The translations under genes and the position numbers were made by a program. From the NCBI GenBank assembly GCA_025174535.1, contig JALBUN010000049.1, positions 1,054,001-1,118,000 of the forward strand: a DNA stretch of 64,000 nt. The letters run 5' to 3'. Positions 35,169 to 47,832 of the stretch are shown here, piece after piece. Under the pieces are notes generated by a model. It was given only the letters and a program-made list of their open reading frames with translations, was not told the DNA's origin and did not search any database. Every line of letters starts with the position of its first letter. The stretch's first letter is position 1. Source of the stretch: Cantharellus purpuraceus. Lineage: Eukaryota > Basidiomycota > Agaricomycetes > Cantharellales > Hydnaceae.

Positions 35169-37332
35169 ATGGTGCCCGAGAAGGAGGAGCGTCAAGGTTT
35201 ACTTTCTGGAGAGACATCCTCAAGGAATGAGGCTCTAGACGACGCTTCTCTGGGTTGGTCTCGAAGGGCACTAGTCATTACCTCTGTCTCATTTATAGGG
35301 CTTCTGCTCTGTGCGAGTCTGTTACCTCCACTTTTTGGTTATCGCCATGGAATATGTGGTAAAGGTGTCTTAGACAAGGCGGGGGACGAGAGAATTGGAT
35401 TTCAAGAAGGTGAAGCTCTGAAGTCGAATGGGACACACAATTTCAGGCGTACGGTCTTAATGGTATCGATCGACGGGCTTCGTGCCGACTACTTAGAAAG
35501 AGGTCTCACCCCACACCTCCTTGATATAAGTAGAACTGGTCTACGTGCCAAATGGATGAGGCCCATATTTCCGGTGAGCTGTCAATTGCCGCTCCATTAT
35601 GGTATATTTTGCTCAGTAACACTCACGGCACATATTCCACTATTATAATAGACGTTGACCTTTCCGTGCGTGACATCAATTGCTTCTTCATTCGATGTAC
35701 TAACAGTGTCTCAGGAATCACTGGGCATTGATGTCAGTTCCTAACCTTTGCAGCATGAGTCGTCACTGATGATTGTGCCAGGACCGGACTATACGCGGAA
35801 TCCCATGGAATAGTTGCTAATGTGCGTCTTCACTCGTTTGTTGATTCCTACTTATGCCGCATCATCGATTATTTCAAAATGCTAATATAGCCCAATCCAG
35901 AATTTTTGGGATCCGGAGACCGAGTCTAATTTCTCTTATTCTGACACAAAACTGTCGTGGAATGCTTCGTGGTGGGACGGCGAGCCGGTAAGATTTCAAC
36001 CCCTATCCTTGGTCGCCTTATTCATGTTCAATGCTTCATTTCGATCTGTGTTACTTGAACTCGCCATTTGCACATTCATCTTAATGCAGGTATGGGAGAC
36101 AGCATCTAGGGCAGGGTTACTCACTGCAAACCTTATGTGGTAAGAAACTATCCATAGACATGACTTCTTACCGCTAACATACCGTGTATACTCAGGCCAG
36201 GACCACCAGTGACACGGACAGGTGCTAGCCCTACTTACTTCGTCCCTTGGAAGGTGATTGTGCTAGTTCCTTCCCTTCATTGTCTAGAGTTCACCTCGTC
36301 TATAGGATAAAGTGCCTCTCGACGAGAAACTTGATCAACTCATGGATTGGATTGATCTGCCTTTGGATGAGCGGCCACAGCTTCTGCTCGGTACGTCCAA
36401 ACATGAGTTGTATTTCATGTCTAAATTAGTGAATTTGAACAGCGTACGAACCTTCATTGGATCAGGCGGGTCACAAGGGAGGACCGTTTTCTAAGCTAGT
36501 GAATGATACGCTCGTTTACGTCGATCGCTTTGCTCGCGATCTCCATTTGGCTCTTGGCATGCGTAATTTAACGAACATCGTGGATATCATCTTTGTGAGC
36601 GACCATGGGATGACAGACACTCAAAACGTCGAGTTTATCTATCTGGAGGATATCATTGGCCCAGATTATGTTGATGCGATTGAGCATGAGGACGGTAATA
36701 TTCTAGAAATATATGAAGCTTCGTATCTCTAACATCATCCGCATAGGATGGCCATCGATGGGATTGCGTTTTGGGCCGCAGACCAACACATCACACGTTC
36801 TTGAGCTTCTCACTGCTGCATCAGCGAAGACACCGGAAAAGTTTTCAGTGTTCACTCATGAGACTATGCCTACTGCCTACCACTTCTCTCATAACCCCCG
36901 AATAGCGCCACTTTACATTGTCCCCGAGATCGGATACGCGCTCACGACTCAGAAAGAAGGCGACTCGAGGCTCGTGAAAGGGGTGCGCCATTCTGTGATT
37001 GCTTACGAAACTCACTGAAGGGGAATAACTTGTAGAATCATGGCTATGATAATACCCAACCGTCTATGTATGCCATGTTCGTCTCTGATGGTCCTTTCTC
37101 TGGGAAGGCAAAGCGACGAAGTAGAATGCGCACCCGTTCCACATCGAACTTGTTTTCACGTTTAATTGGAGGTTCTCAGAGCCGTGATGGATGGCATACC
37201 ACAGGCGAAACATATGTGATGCAGGGCTTTGAGAACATAGAAGTATATGGACTCGTCACCAAACTTCTTGATATTGAAGCGTACGCCGCCAAAACAAACG
37301 GGACTTCTGGTTTTTGGAATCAATATCTATGA
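35169..37332 (+). CDS. Ectonucleotide pyrophosphatase/phosphodiesterase (NPP family), type II membrane protein
   Basis: Type I phosphodiesterase/nucleotide pyrophosphatase (alkaline phosphatase superfamily) that hydrolyses nucleotides, probably at the cell surface or in the vacuolar/secretory lumen. MVPEKEERQGLLSGETSSRN is cytosolic. A membrane anchor follows (ALVITSVSFIGLLLCASLLP). The catalytic domain starts VLMVSIDGLRADYLERGLTP with the first metal Asp, then the nucleophile region TLTFPNHWALMTGLYAESHG (Thr). Metal sites are DQAGHKGGPF and VSDHGMTD, and the third region is in HGYDNTQPSMYAMFVSDGPF. The protein ends GTSGFWNQYL. About eight small introns are removed (for example after FVPWK near 36255). 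All expected active-site residues are present. The ATG at 35169 was chosen for its in-frame position before the acidic leader. Confidence 0.92.
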
Positions 37333-38486
37333 GCGCAGACAGTCACTACTTAGAGGCAGGACATTTTCACATGTGTTTTGTCGTGTTTCTTCTTCACACG
37401 TAATAATATTGTATATATGACAGGTCACCATATGACAGTACTAGTACGCGTCTGGTCGTGTAGTGGTTTGCCTTTATCAAAAGTTTAAGTCTCTCCTAGG
37501 AGCGAAAAGGAGAAGATTCCATACGGAAATCGAGACTTTACTAGCTCATCTGGTTAAGACTCTCAACGATGACTAGGCACCATCAGGATACCTTGAATGG
37601 CCACCTTGAAAAGGCTACCTGTTCACTGTTTCGAGCCGGCATAGTCGCTTAAGCTCAAGCTTTAAACAATTTCCTTCGTTGTCCAATACGACCCCATGTT
37701 TCAAACTTTCTGTAATGCATATATATTTTCATTCAATAGCCAACAAGCCAGCTATATATGCACCCGTTTTTTGAAAGGCGTGAAGAAGACGAAGGAATTA
37801 CCATGTTATGGCGGACACCTATATACCGCGGGGATTCACACTTGTGTCTCTGGCAAACCAAGACATATATTAGATCCTCAGCGCAGATGCAACGGCTAGG
37901 AGGAATACATCGACTTTGCTGGTCGGCGGAGAGCTATTCATATTACCCCTCTAGTCGGCCTCCTGCAATTAATGGGGTCATTGGCATGCGTCATAAATGT
38001 TGCAGGGTGCCCTTTAAAAGCGTTTACTTTAGTCGGCCCGAAACCAACGTTTTTACCTTAGCGGATTGACCGTCTTAGAGTGACCGACAAAGCTGGGTGA
38101 ATTACTACAGTAATTGTGAAAAGGGGGTTTCCAGATCCAAGTGCGTAGCTTATAGGCTACTTTGACAATCATATTGCTTGTTTTTATAACTTGACTTGTG
38201 AGCGCACGTATCATCCTCATGATGCCAGGCGATCTATGTTAATTCCTCTCAACCTCGATCGAGCCCGGAAAAGCGACAGCATCACTGCACTATAGCCGAC
38301 TTGCGGCTCATACCGTCTCGCTTCGCGTACCATATGATTGCCACTCCCCATTCCAGACGTAAACCTGCTCTGCAAGTTAAAGTAAGCATCCTATGGGGCG
38401 TCCTGCTGACTACATCCCGTTGATGACAAACCTTCATGGCCGTCAATGTGACAGTTGTTTGTGACGCCAGCCAGTTGAAGGGCAAG
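37333..38486. other. Intergenic region
   Basis: About 1.15 kb with no supported gene. The plus-strand frame at 37758-38069 has no recognisable motif. The last part is the promoter and 5' leader of the thioredoxin gene. Confidence 0.45.
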
Positions 38487-39217
38487 ATGTCCATTACACA
38501 CCTTACCTCTACGCAACAGCTTTCACAAATTCTCTCAGCGTCGAGGGACAAACTCTCGGTAATGACTTGTCAATCTTGCCGTTTGTATATCTGATGTTGC
38601 TTGATAGGTTATCGATTTCCACGCAACATGGCGAGCATTGGTCTAACTTCTCTAACAGGTTACATACTGATCTACTATGTTTGACTTATGGTTGACTATA
38701 GGTGTGGTCCATGTCGGGTTATTGCCCCCGTGTTTGAGAAACTGGCTAAGCAGCATCCGAATGTAAATTTCCTGAAGTGCGATGTGGATGCGGTGCAAGA
38801 AATCGCCCAGACGTATCGAGTGACTGCCATGTAAGCCGTTTGTTATTGATGCCCTCTAAGACTGCAGATACCATAGTGCTGTGCAGGCCAACATTTATCT
38901 TCTTGAAGGGGTCTCAGAAGGTTGATCAAGTTTTAGGTGCTGATCAGCGGTGTGTTACTTCCAGCCCCGATTCCAACCATATTACTCTAAAGCGTTTCCC
39001 AAGGGCCCTTGAAACAACATTGAAAGCCCATATTGGAACTGGGGCTACAGGCGCATTTTCAGGCAAAGGTCAAACACTGGGAGGCTCTAAGCCTCGGGAG
39101 GACCTGACGACCTCTGCATCTACAGCTGCTACAGGTATAACAAATCTGGATCCCCAAGTGAAGCTGTTCATTGGTCTCATTGGGGTGTATCTGCTATTAT
39201 GGTACTTCTCATCCTAA
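38487..39217 (+). CDS. Thioredoxin with C-terminal tail anchor
   Basis: Disulfide reductase of the thioredoxin fold. MSITHLTSTQQLSQILSASR leads to [20 protein letters not shown] with the canonical WCGPC active site. HPNVNFLKCDVDAVQEIAQT, the cis-Pro loop VTAMPTFIFLKG and GADQRALETTLKAH complete the fold (about 105 residues). A Gly/Thr/Ser-rich linker (GATGAFSGKGQTLGGS) follows. The protein ends in a hydrophobic segment, VKLFIGLIGVYLLLWYFSS, right at the C-terminus: the layout of a tail-anchored membrane protein. The intron that splits the active-site Trp codon (38631-38701) has a GC donor. Other introns sit after LS, VTAM and GADQR. The compartment (ER, mitochondrial outer membrane or peroxisome) cannot be told from sequence. 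Confidence 0.9.
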
Positions 39218-39766
39218 AGGTGGGTCACGCCCTGCGAAACCACTCTGGAAATGCATGTAGTACTTGGTTTCTAGGGGAAGATTCTTAATGTCAGTTTCTA
39301 TTGCCAGAGGCATGGCTTACGACAGATCTATATATATTTAGTAGCAACAAACTCATCAGGCTCTATGGATACCACGAAGCCAAGTGCTCATGATGATTTG
39401 AACATAGCCGTCCTTGCCATCTCATGGACTAATCTTCAATGTGTCCTGTCACCACTCGAACATATTTCCATGATGCACATGATGGTCACTGGCAATGTGA
39501 CCTAATAGTCCGTAATTCGAAAATCAACTTGCGCGTAGAATGCCTTGAGCGAGAGGCGTCGGTCTCCCGACTATGATAGGAGATACTCAGTGACACGGAA
39601 TCACGGCTTCCGTAAAAGGTATGACTAAGCAGAGCACCTATTAAACATCACTGGTATTGTTCGAGTTTCAGGACTACGCTTATCGATCCGTCAGGACTCA
39701 CGGTATATGAGAGCAGGGCTAAGGCGTCTATCTCATCACACTAGGCTTCTCTCTTGCGACTCCAAC
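39218..39766. other. Intergenic region upstream of the pyrophosphatase
   Basis: About 550 bp with no gene seen. A TATA-like TATATATATTTAG lies at about 39330, too far upstream to assign. Confidence 0.4.
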
Positions 39767-41101
39767 ATGTCTCGTGCGTCGTCCATTTATCATTTTGTGC
39801 TGTCGTCTTCTCACTTGAACAATTAATCAACAGAGTACGCTCCTCGTCTAATTGGTGCTGCCAACACGCTTGGTCAGTTTCGAAGCCGTCAATGAACATC
39901 CGGAGACTCATCAATTATACAGATCATAGGGTGTATATTGAGCAAGGCAGCACGGTGCTGTCGCCCTTCCACGACATTCCACTCTTCGCTGATCAAAACA
40001 ATGGCATCCTCAACATGATCGTTGAGGTCCCTCGCTGGACCAACGCAAAGATGGAGATCTCCAAGGAGGAGCCTTTCAATCCCATCAAGCAGGACGTGAA
40101 GCGCGGTAAATTGCGGTTCGTTCGCAACTGCTTCCCTCATCACGGGTACATTTGGAACTATGGAGCCTTCCCTCAGGTGCGAGAGGAAATAAGAAGATTA
40201 TTGAGCTTGCTGATAGTTACGACAAAACCGTTGGGGAACAGACATGGGAAGATCCGACCCAAACTCACGCAGAGACCAAGGCGAAGGGTGATAACGACCC
40301 GTTGGATGTGTGTGAGATCGGAGAGCAGGTTGGTTTCGTTGGCCAGGTGAAACAAGTCAAAGTCCTCGGTGTTATGGCCCTCCTGGACGAAGGAGAGACC
40401 GATTGGAAAGTTCTTGTTGTCGACGTCAACGACCCTCTCGCATCCAAACTCAATGATATCGAGGATGTCGAGAGGCACCTCCCTGGGTTGATCAGGGCTA
40501 CAAATGAGTGGTTCCGGTGCGTTAGTTGGCAACCGTGTTTACGTTTCTGTGCTCTGACAATTCATGTAGCATTTACAAGATACGTTAGTACTGTTAATAG
40601 GTATGCTATCTCCATGTTCTGAAACTTTGACACTTGTTAGCCGATGGAAAGCCTGAAAACGTGTTTGCTTTCTCCGGAGAGGCGAAAAACAAGAAGTATG
40701 CCACAGAGATCATACATGAATGCCATGAAGCGTGGCGCCGCCTCGTCATGGGCGAAACTCCCGCAAAAACGCCATCTTATGATCTGTCCATGTGCGCAAT
40801 CGAGTTTGTGGCCACGTGCTAGTCTGATTATATTACTTGGGCAGTTACAACTTGACCATCGATGGGTCCCCAGGACAGGTCAGGAGGAGTGACCCTGTAC
40901 ATGCTGGCCTCCCACCCGATTCCAGGAAGCCTCCCGTTCCTATCGATCCTTCCAGTGAGTCTTTGTTTGTTTCAACGTCGCTCGCGCTTATATGACTTGT
41001 GTGATAGTTTCTAAATGGCAAGTGCCCGAGTTGAAGTGTTTTTTACCCATCAGTCATGCTTATTACCGTGCAGGTTCTACATTGCGACCGCTCAAGTCTG
41101 A
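39767..41101 (+). CDS. IPP1: Inorganic pyrophosphatase (Ipp1 type)
   Basis: Soluble family I pyrophosphatase that hydrolyses PPi to phosphate and drives biosynthesis in the cytosol. The spliced order is [56 protein letters not shown] and [40 protein letters not shown], with the signature [11 protein letters not shown], carries the Mg-binding Asp residues. [37 protein letters not shown] and [15 protein letters not shown] follow. The C-terminus is [16 protein letters not shown]. The first exon is only 7 nt of coding (ATGTCTC). The last intron (41018-41073) splits the Trp codon of SKW and has a GC donor. The match to yeast Ipp1 is close along the whole length. It is convergent with POM152, 150 bp apart. 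Confidence 0.95.
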
Positions 41102-41252
41102 GTTGTTATGTTTTTTTGCTTTCTCAGCGAAAACGTACCGTGGAAAACAGCTACTTCAAAAATTATGCTTTACTGAAGACGCCGAAGTGAACAGTTTTTC
41201 AATGTTTTTCTTTTGTTGATACATATTCTACAAATTTCTCGTGCTAGTCACT

Positions 41253-44200
41253 TCAAGCACTTTCTATCCCTTTGTCTGCTTGGATTGGTGGATACCGGCA
41301 AAACCGGTCTTGAACAAACGATACCGTCCAGATGCCTTCTGAAGCTGAGTATATGGAGTAATCCCTGCCGTTGACGCCAGAGATAGTGTGAGTTTCCAGT
41401 ACCTTGGGTGTCTGCCCTCGTTTCACGTTGCTTGCGAGCTCAGCACGCTGGTACGTGAATGTAAATGGCGGTTCGCCAATGAGCTCGAAACGAATCTCCG
41501 CTTGGTCGCCTGCAACAGGTGTTTTCAGCAGTTACGGTGAGGACGTGGTATCATCGTACCTTCGCGAATGTCTTGAACTACTTTTCTGCCGTGCGATACC
41601 TTGGCTGTCGGGATGTTGTGGATCCGGAAACTCAAATCCGACACCGTAGTCTGGCACATATCCTGTTCGTGGGCAATCGAAACTACAGAAAACTCTCCAG
41701 CACGATCTGCTACCCGTCTGAATGGCGAAGTTTGCGCGTGTGCAGAAGTCAGTTTGCCGTCAAAGCGATATCTTCAGAGCTTAGTTTAAAAGGATATATC
41801 ATACCGAGAACAATGGCGACACGTACTTGATTTTCCATGGAGGGCTGCCCTCTAGTTGGAATTGGAGTGCTTCCCCTACACAATAATCCTGCCGCCTGTC
41901 GAAGGGTACGATGACGGCAGTTTCAGCCACGTCTATCCACTCAGACTGTCGACTGGTGTCCACCTCTGATTGTCGACAATTGGATGCATCTCGTATAGAA
42001 TCAATCGTCACCAAATGTGGCCCGACAGTTCGGAAGATATAGTTGGGGATGTCCAATTTCCAATCATGCAAAGAGGTTTCAACCTTCTCTTTGTGAATTT
42101 CACTAGATGCGAGGTTTTTGATGGATAGATTTAACGTGAACGGTGGTATGCCTTTGAGCGCTATTGTCCCATCCTCATCGCGGGGACCAAGTCGGTCATT
42201 CAGACAAAATGAAATGCGACTTGATCGTTTGAAATATGCTGTCGGCCGAGGGTAGACTTCCTGTTCGAAGTGAAGCCGTTTCGACTGTGGAATGGCGCCA
42301 CCTTGCTTAGGGATAGGATACGAAGCATCGCCGATGGCGTAAATTTCGTAATAGACCCTACCCGGTTTGGATGTCTGCAGTTGAAAACGCGTAGAAGTCT
42401 GGATACTACTGAAACTTGGTTGATCAATGAGCTTGATACCTCCTTTGTCCATGCCTCTTGCGATATTGTAACTTAGTTGGAAGGGTGGGCTGCCTGTTTA
42501 AAGTTAATACACAGACGGTTCAACCAATAAAATACGGACCGTTGAGGGATAGATCCACGTGATCATCAGAACCTTCACACTAATAATGCTTCCATGCAGA
42601 GCAACAACTAGATAACGACAGATGGACTGACCACGCCTGACAGTATGAAGGTACCGTTTCCGGCTATGTAAGTTACTTGCGTCGCGTTGGCTAACTGAGC
42701 CGTCGGTCTCAGTATCCACTCCACGAGGAACTTATCTTCATTGGGCATCACAGATCCCGTACAGTATGTATCATTCACCTGTACAAACTTATCAAATGAC
42801 GAACGACTGCGCTGACCTTGTGCTCACTTCCAATAACTCGTACAGGCCGGCCTCAGACACAGAGAGGTATTCATTTGGGGTTGATAGAGTCACTTTTGTC
42901 ACTCCGGCTTGGGGATCGTCCGCTCTACGATATTTGATAGTCCACGGCTGAAAACGCGATCACTCAGAATTCCACACAGCAAGTGTGTCTGTCGCTCACC
43001 GCATCACCTGTAAGCCTAAGGGGTAGATGGGCGCGGCTACCCTGCAGGAGCGACGTTTGCCTTTTGCCATCCTGGGCATAGAACTTGACCGTAGGCTGAT
43101 GGTATGGCATTTAGAACAACAGCCGTGTATGAAATGATTGTCTAAGTAGCGCACTTTAATTCGCTTCACATTGACTGAAATGCCGGGGACAGAGAGTTGG
43201 CGCTTGCAGCCATATGCGTCCTCCACACTCACTACACAACCAGTCAATCACAGCAGTACTGGGGCACCCTTAGTTCTCACCCAAATCGACAAGGAAATTG
43301 CCACCTTCCTCATCAATCACAGGAGGAACCGGTAATCGTAAAGTCTCCCGGTGGTTCTTAAGATCAGGTACGCGCAAGTTCTGCGTAGCTTTAGAGCTCA
43401 AGGTCTGAATTTCCAGGTTCCATGGAGGTGTACCCTATTTCACCTGTTGAATCAAATTCGACAGTCTTTCTTAATTATGGCGCACTGACCTTAAGATTGA
43501 CATCGATATCAACCATGCTACCAGAGCAACTGTGTAATACTTGTTTTCCATTTGCCTGGCTTGATTTGACGAAGTCAGCGGCGGCAAGGGGATGCACAAC
43601 TTGATTGATAGTTGGACCGTCCAACTTGATATTTTCATAGTTTGCATCACTTAGGCGAAGGAATGTATAAGTGTAACTGCCACTTCTGCAAGTGAAGTGA
43701 GTGTGTAAACGCAATTTCTGGAAGTGTGCAACAAACCGATCAGGTTGCAGGGTAATCTCCCCACGCGAACCATGGAATGTCTTGCTGAGCTCACGAGTGG
43801 ACTCTCCATCGCGCTTCGTCTGGTAAAACACAACGAAGGGTGGCTTTCCTTGGAAAATCAGGGAGACCGACATGCCCGTATCACCGGAGCTATCAAGCAC
43901 AAGGTCAATAGCCGATTTAAAAACTATAGCCCGTGAAGCTAGTTCACCACTCGTGGATGCGTTTCCACTCGATATCAGCTGCGGGAAGAGGTTGCTCGAT
44001 GACGCGACATGTCTCTGGGCTCAAGACATCTCCAGGGCAATATCTACCCTTGACATTAACAATAGAATATTCGCCAGGTGCTCTAGCCAATAGAGCCAAC
44101 TCGCGCTTTCCCAGTTGAGTTTTATAATCTTGTTGCCACGGCTTGAACTTCCTCTTGTCATCCATAAGAGGTTGATATTTGATCGTGATGTCCCATGGCC

Positions 44201-45880
44201 CGTCGTCAGCGTCTGCTTCGTTGGCCATAACCAAAAGTGGTGTCTCTTTCCCGATGAGAAGACTTGCCGGTCTGCCCGGTCCACAAGCTTTGAAGCTCAT
44301 AGCACTACGTCGAAGGACGGTAACAGATTGACTAGTTTGCAACCTTGCGAAAGATGGTAGTGAAGCTAAGTTGAGTGTATTCCCAACGCCATCCGTCAAA
44401 GCATCTAGCGCGTAGGTGTAGCGCCCAACCATATCCAACTGCATGGTCAAAGGTATGCGAATTTCTTGGGCATTCTCGCGTCCTCGGGCCTGAGGTTGTC
44501 GTCAGTGTAAGCAACCGAAACTCCAGAGTATCTCACTGCATGGTCACCCTCTATGCCTTCCACCAGAAAGTATTCCCGATGACCAGCGACATCTCGATGC
44601 CACTTGAGAGTTACAGGCGCAACACCATACAGTTTCAGTTCCAAAGCCTCGGTTGTTCCTACACAACGTTTCTCATCATCCCTAATCCCACCTGCGACGA
44701 ACTCCACCCTAGGGCAATGGACTACTGTAACTTCCGTGGGACGGATTCGAATCTCGGTATTCGCCTGATCCAGCGCTCTCTCTAGGCGAACCACCCCTGG
44801 ACGGGAGACCTTGATATGTTGGAGCATTTCAGTCTTCTCTAACCGGTACTCCAGGTCTGGAGCACTCCCTCCGGTCAATGCTCGTTGTCTGGACGGTTCG
44901 TTGAAGTCATAGTAGTCGTCATCAGTGTCATCTTCCTTGTCGGGATCCACTTGTTCAAGTGCCATAAGCGCGTCCGATCGAACCTTTTCGATTTGTCTTA
45001 AATCCCGAGACGACAGATTGACGTACATCCGCGAGCCATCGTCACCTAAAGGGGAGAGTGAATACGATATATGGGTAGGATGGGTATTATTGAAGACGAT
45101 TGGGATGAGGGCGACGTGCTCGGGAGGTTCTAGGCAAAAGGACTTTGCCAATGGGTTTAGTTTAGCTGTGCTGAATGTGAAGTCATGCAAGGTCACCAAA
45201 ATATCAATAACATGTATGACCTGACTTGCCTAATTGGCGACAGTCGAACTGTGTGCTGCCCGAATAAGTGGCCTCCTTGATTGATCACGTCCTCCACATA
45301 CACCGCTCTCTCTCTGGTAGATATTTCAGCATCCGATCCCGCTGATGCTGAGGATGAGCCTCTCAAGCAAAGCAATAGTTTTAAAACTAGGGTCTTACTT
45401 CGAATCCAATTCCATCGCGGTGTGAACTTCATGCAGTAACAATGGAGTACCCTCTTGAGCATAAAAGACAAACGATTACTCACGTCATATGGCTTAAAAA
45501 GCGCAACATCAAATGAAGTGAGAATGATGATTTGCATCACTCTAGCCTTCCAACTGAACGCTAAACGTGGTATCCGAAGTTCAGCCATACCCATTATGAA
45601 AAAGGCGTCAAGAGCGACCCATGTGAAGAGATATCTCCACCAGCATTCAGGATACCACCACCTCAAAAAAAAACAACGAGCCTTAATAGCCTAAAGGCCA
45701 TGGAAGGTAAAATTGGACCTCAAAATTTCAATAATGGATCCACACCTGCAGCAGAGCTCCAAAGCTAAGTACATATAGTCTTTGAGCAGGAGCCTTGATA
45801 TAATCCAGTGGGATCCTGGCCTGAGGCAGTGGGTTTGAAGGTGCTAGCTTGTCCTGTTCCGATTTGGTGGCGGAAGCCAT
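41253..45880 (-). CDS. POM152: Pom152, nuclear-pore membrane nucleoporin
   Basis: Integral membrane nucleoporin forming the luminal ring of the nuclear pore. MASATKSEQDKLAPSNPLPQ is followed by IPLDYIKAPAQRLYVLSFGA and membrane segments (YLFTWVALDAFFIMGMAEL, RVMQIIILTSFDVALF). The rest is a long chain of Ig-like luminal repeats with the recurring pattern of a hydrophobic strand, G-PP-F-L and Y: LKLYGVAPVTLKWHRDVAGH, LIFQGKPPFVVFYQTKRDGE, FQLEGSPPWKIKY, FELIGEPPFTFTYQRAEL. The C-terminus is GIWTVSFVQDRFCRYPPIQA then DKGIESA. Many small introns interrupt it. Length (well over 1,000 residues) and layout fit the family. Exact exon borders in the middle were not all traced, so the outer limits are firmer than the interior. 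Confidence 0.9.
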
Positions 45881-46272
45881 CGTGCGTGGCGCAAGGACGC
45901 GTCGCGTTCTTTGTAGACATGGACCTATGGACACAAATGGGCCGAAGTGGATGCACTCAATCCCAAGTTCAACGATTCGATAATGTTTGAGCATTTTTGT
46001 CATGAATAACTGGATCTTGATCTTGGCTATTCCTGAAAAAAATAAAAACCTGGAAACGAGGCTAATACCGTACTTTTTGTAGAATAAAGTGAACCGATAG
46101 TGTAATACAAGAGCCTTTGTTGTACTGTACTCGGAGAGGTGTTTCCAGATCTCACTTCACTTGATGTTGGTTGACTCTGAGGCTTATTATTTGATAAGGT
46201 CTGACCAACCTATGTCTACAGACTCAGAAGGAGATTAGGTTACTGTAAACGCTTGCCCCACTACACTCGATG
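45881..46272. other. Intergenic, between two minus-strand genes
   Basis: About 390 bp, AT-rich, holding the POM152 promoter. Nothing else seen. Confidence 0.4.
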
Positions 46273-47706
46273 TCACGTCATCAATGCGATGTGTCTCAAT
46301 TCGCTAAAATATAGAGTATGATTCAGAGACCGAACGACAAGACAAAACTTTCACGTACTTTTGGACCTGTTTCCCGACCTTCATGCTTTCATATATAGGT
46401 AGCTTTGGCTGATCTTGAGACGTGCCCGAGTGGAGAGCGGCCTGTTCGGCGAGCATAGGAATAGGCGCGAGATCAAAGTCCGAGGAAAGGTGCCAAAAGA
46501 AAGTCGAAGAAATTCGAATTTGTGGCCGTGTTACATTGGTAACAGCCCGCAATGATATAGCCTGCATAAGATTAAAAGGGAATCATAAATATAAGTCAAT
46601 GGCGTACAGCGAGCGTTGCATCATTTACGACGACCTCATGATATCCCGCTTTGATCAACCCTCCAGTCATATGCTCCAACTGCTTTCCTGCCTAAGAAAC
46701 AATGTAAATAAGTAATGCATAATTACGCTCCCAAGGAACGGTAAACGGACTCTTTCGAGCCTTCCTCTAATTTGTGACGAATTGACTTGCCTGTACAAGA
46801 AGGTACTTGCCTTCTTTGGGGAATAGAACAGGAATACGTTTCCCAGTGTTTCTCGCCCAGATATTCAGACCAGGGTAACGAGATCGACCATGAATGGTCA
46901 GAAAATTGAGATCAGTATGAAAACCAGCAAGTATGGTGTCCTTTGCCCCATACTTTTGAAGATCGGATGCTGTTGGAGCAAGAAGGTGGGGGCTGAAAGC
47001 AGGATATGTGACCAGAAGCGTGAAACTTTGGTATTCCTCACCCGTATCTCCCAGCTTCGGTAAAGGCAGTACGCTCCAAGCCCAGACCAAGAGCAGTCAT
47101 TTGGGCAATGTCTTCCACTGCTCGCTTCATGGAGGCACCCCAGGTCTCCAATGTAGGTTTCCAGGTCATTTTGAATGGTTCAGCGTCAGGGATAATATTA
47201 GGTACATTTATACCCGGAAACGCGTTTTCATATGGCGGTGGAGAGGACATTCGCCAAAAGAATCGGCATTTAGGGTCGGGGTTATACCCTGATATATCAA
47301 GGGGCCGCTCAGAAGGCTCCAATCGTTTGATTACATCGAGGCATGGCTCATGTACAGCACAAACAGGCTTCTCTGTGTTCTCTAAAGTGACACCGATTTG
47401 ATATGCCAGTTCTGGCCGTTCATCTCGCTTGAGTAATTCCTTTGGCTGCGAAAAATAGTCCTCGAGGAGATCAAGGAACTTTATGTTGTCCTCTTCCTCA
47501 ATGCGCGAGTCGTGCAAAATAAGAGCGCCGTAAGTGATTAATGCATTGGCTGTCTACAGAACTACATCATTCAGTATCATCAGCCTTTCATTTGATAGGT
47601 ACAACACCTTCGTGCACTCATGAATCTGTCTATCACTGGATCTGGGAGACAAGAAGACATCAAGATCGACTATAGGAAGGGTCGCGAATGAGGACATGAG
47701 GGTCAT
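46273..47706 (-). CDS. 2-oxoglutarate/Fe(II) oxygenase-type protein (isopenicillin-N-synthase fold)
   Basis: Non-heme iron oxygenase of the DIOX_N plus 2OG-FeII_Oxy type. MTLMSSFATLPIVDLDVFLS is the usual N-terminal lead (ATLPIVDL). The N-domain includes SRIEEEDNIKFLDLLEDYFS and FFWRMSSPPPYENAFPG. The oxygenase domain carries the metal His and Asp in AGFHTDLNFLTIHGRSRYPG, with NIWARNTGKRIPVLFPKEGK and the distal His in GGLIKAGYHEVVV. The 2OG-binding Arg-Ser pair is in RPQIRISSTFFWHLSSD. A last short exon gives NELRHIALMT. Substrate unknown; fungal members act on many secondary or primary metabolites. The ATG at 47706 lies 126 bp from the divergent UBC12 start. A second in-frame Met sits three codons further in. 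Confidence 0.85.
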
Positions 47707-47832
47707 CTTGAACGAGCGGGTCAGAACCCTCGGCAACTACCGAGTTACCGCGCCACGCGAATACCTGCAAGTCATAGAAGACTCATAACGCCTCTGTCCG
47801 TTACTCCCACTAAGTTAGCTTGCAGCTCAAAC

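Noticed and set aside
41601..41830. Plus-strand ORFs opposite POM152
   Set aside because: They are antisense to Ig-like repeat coding sequence that is clearly on the minus strand.
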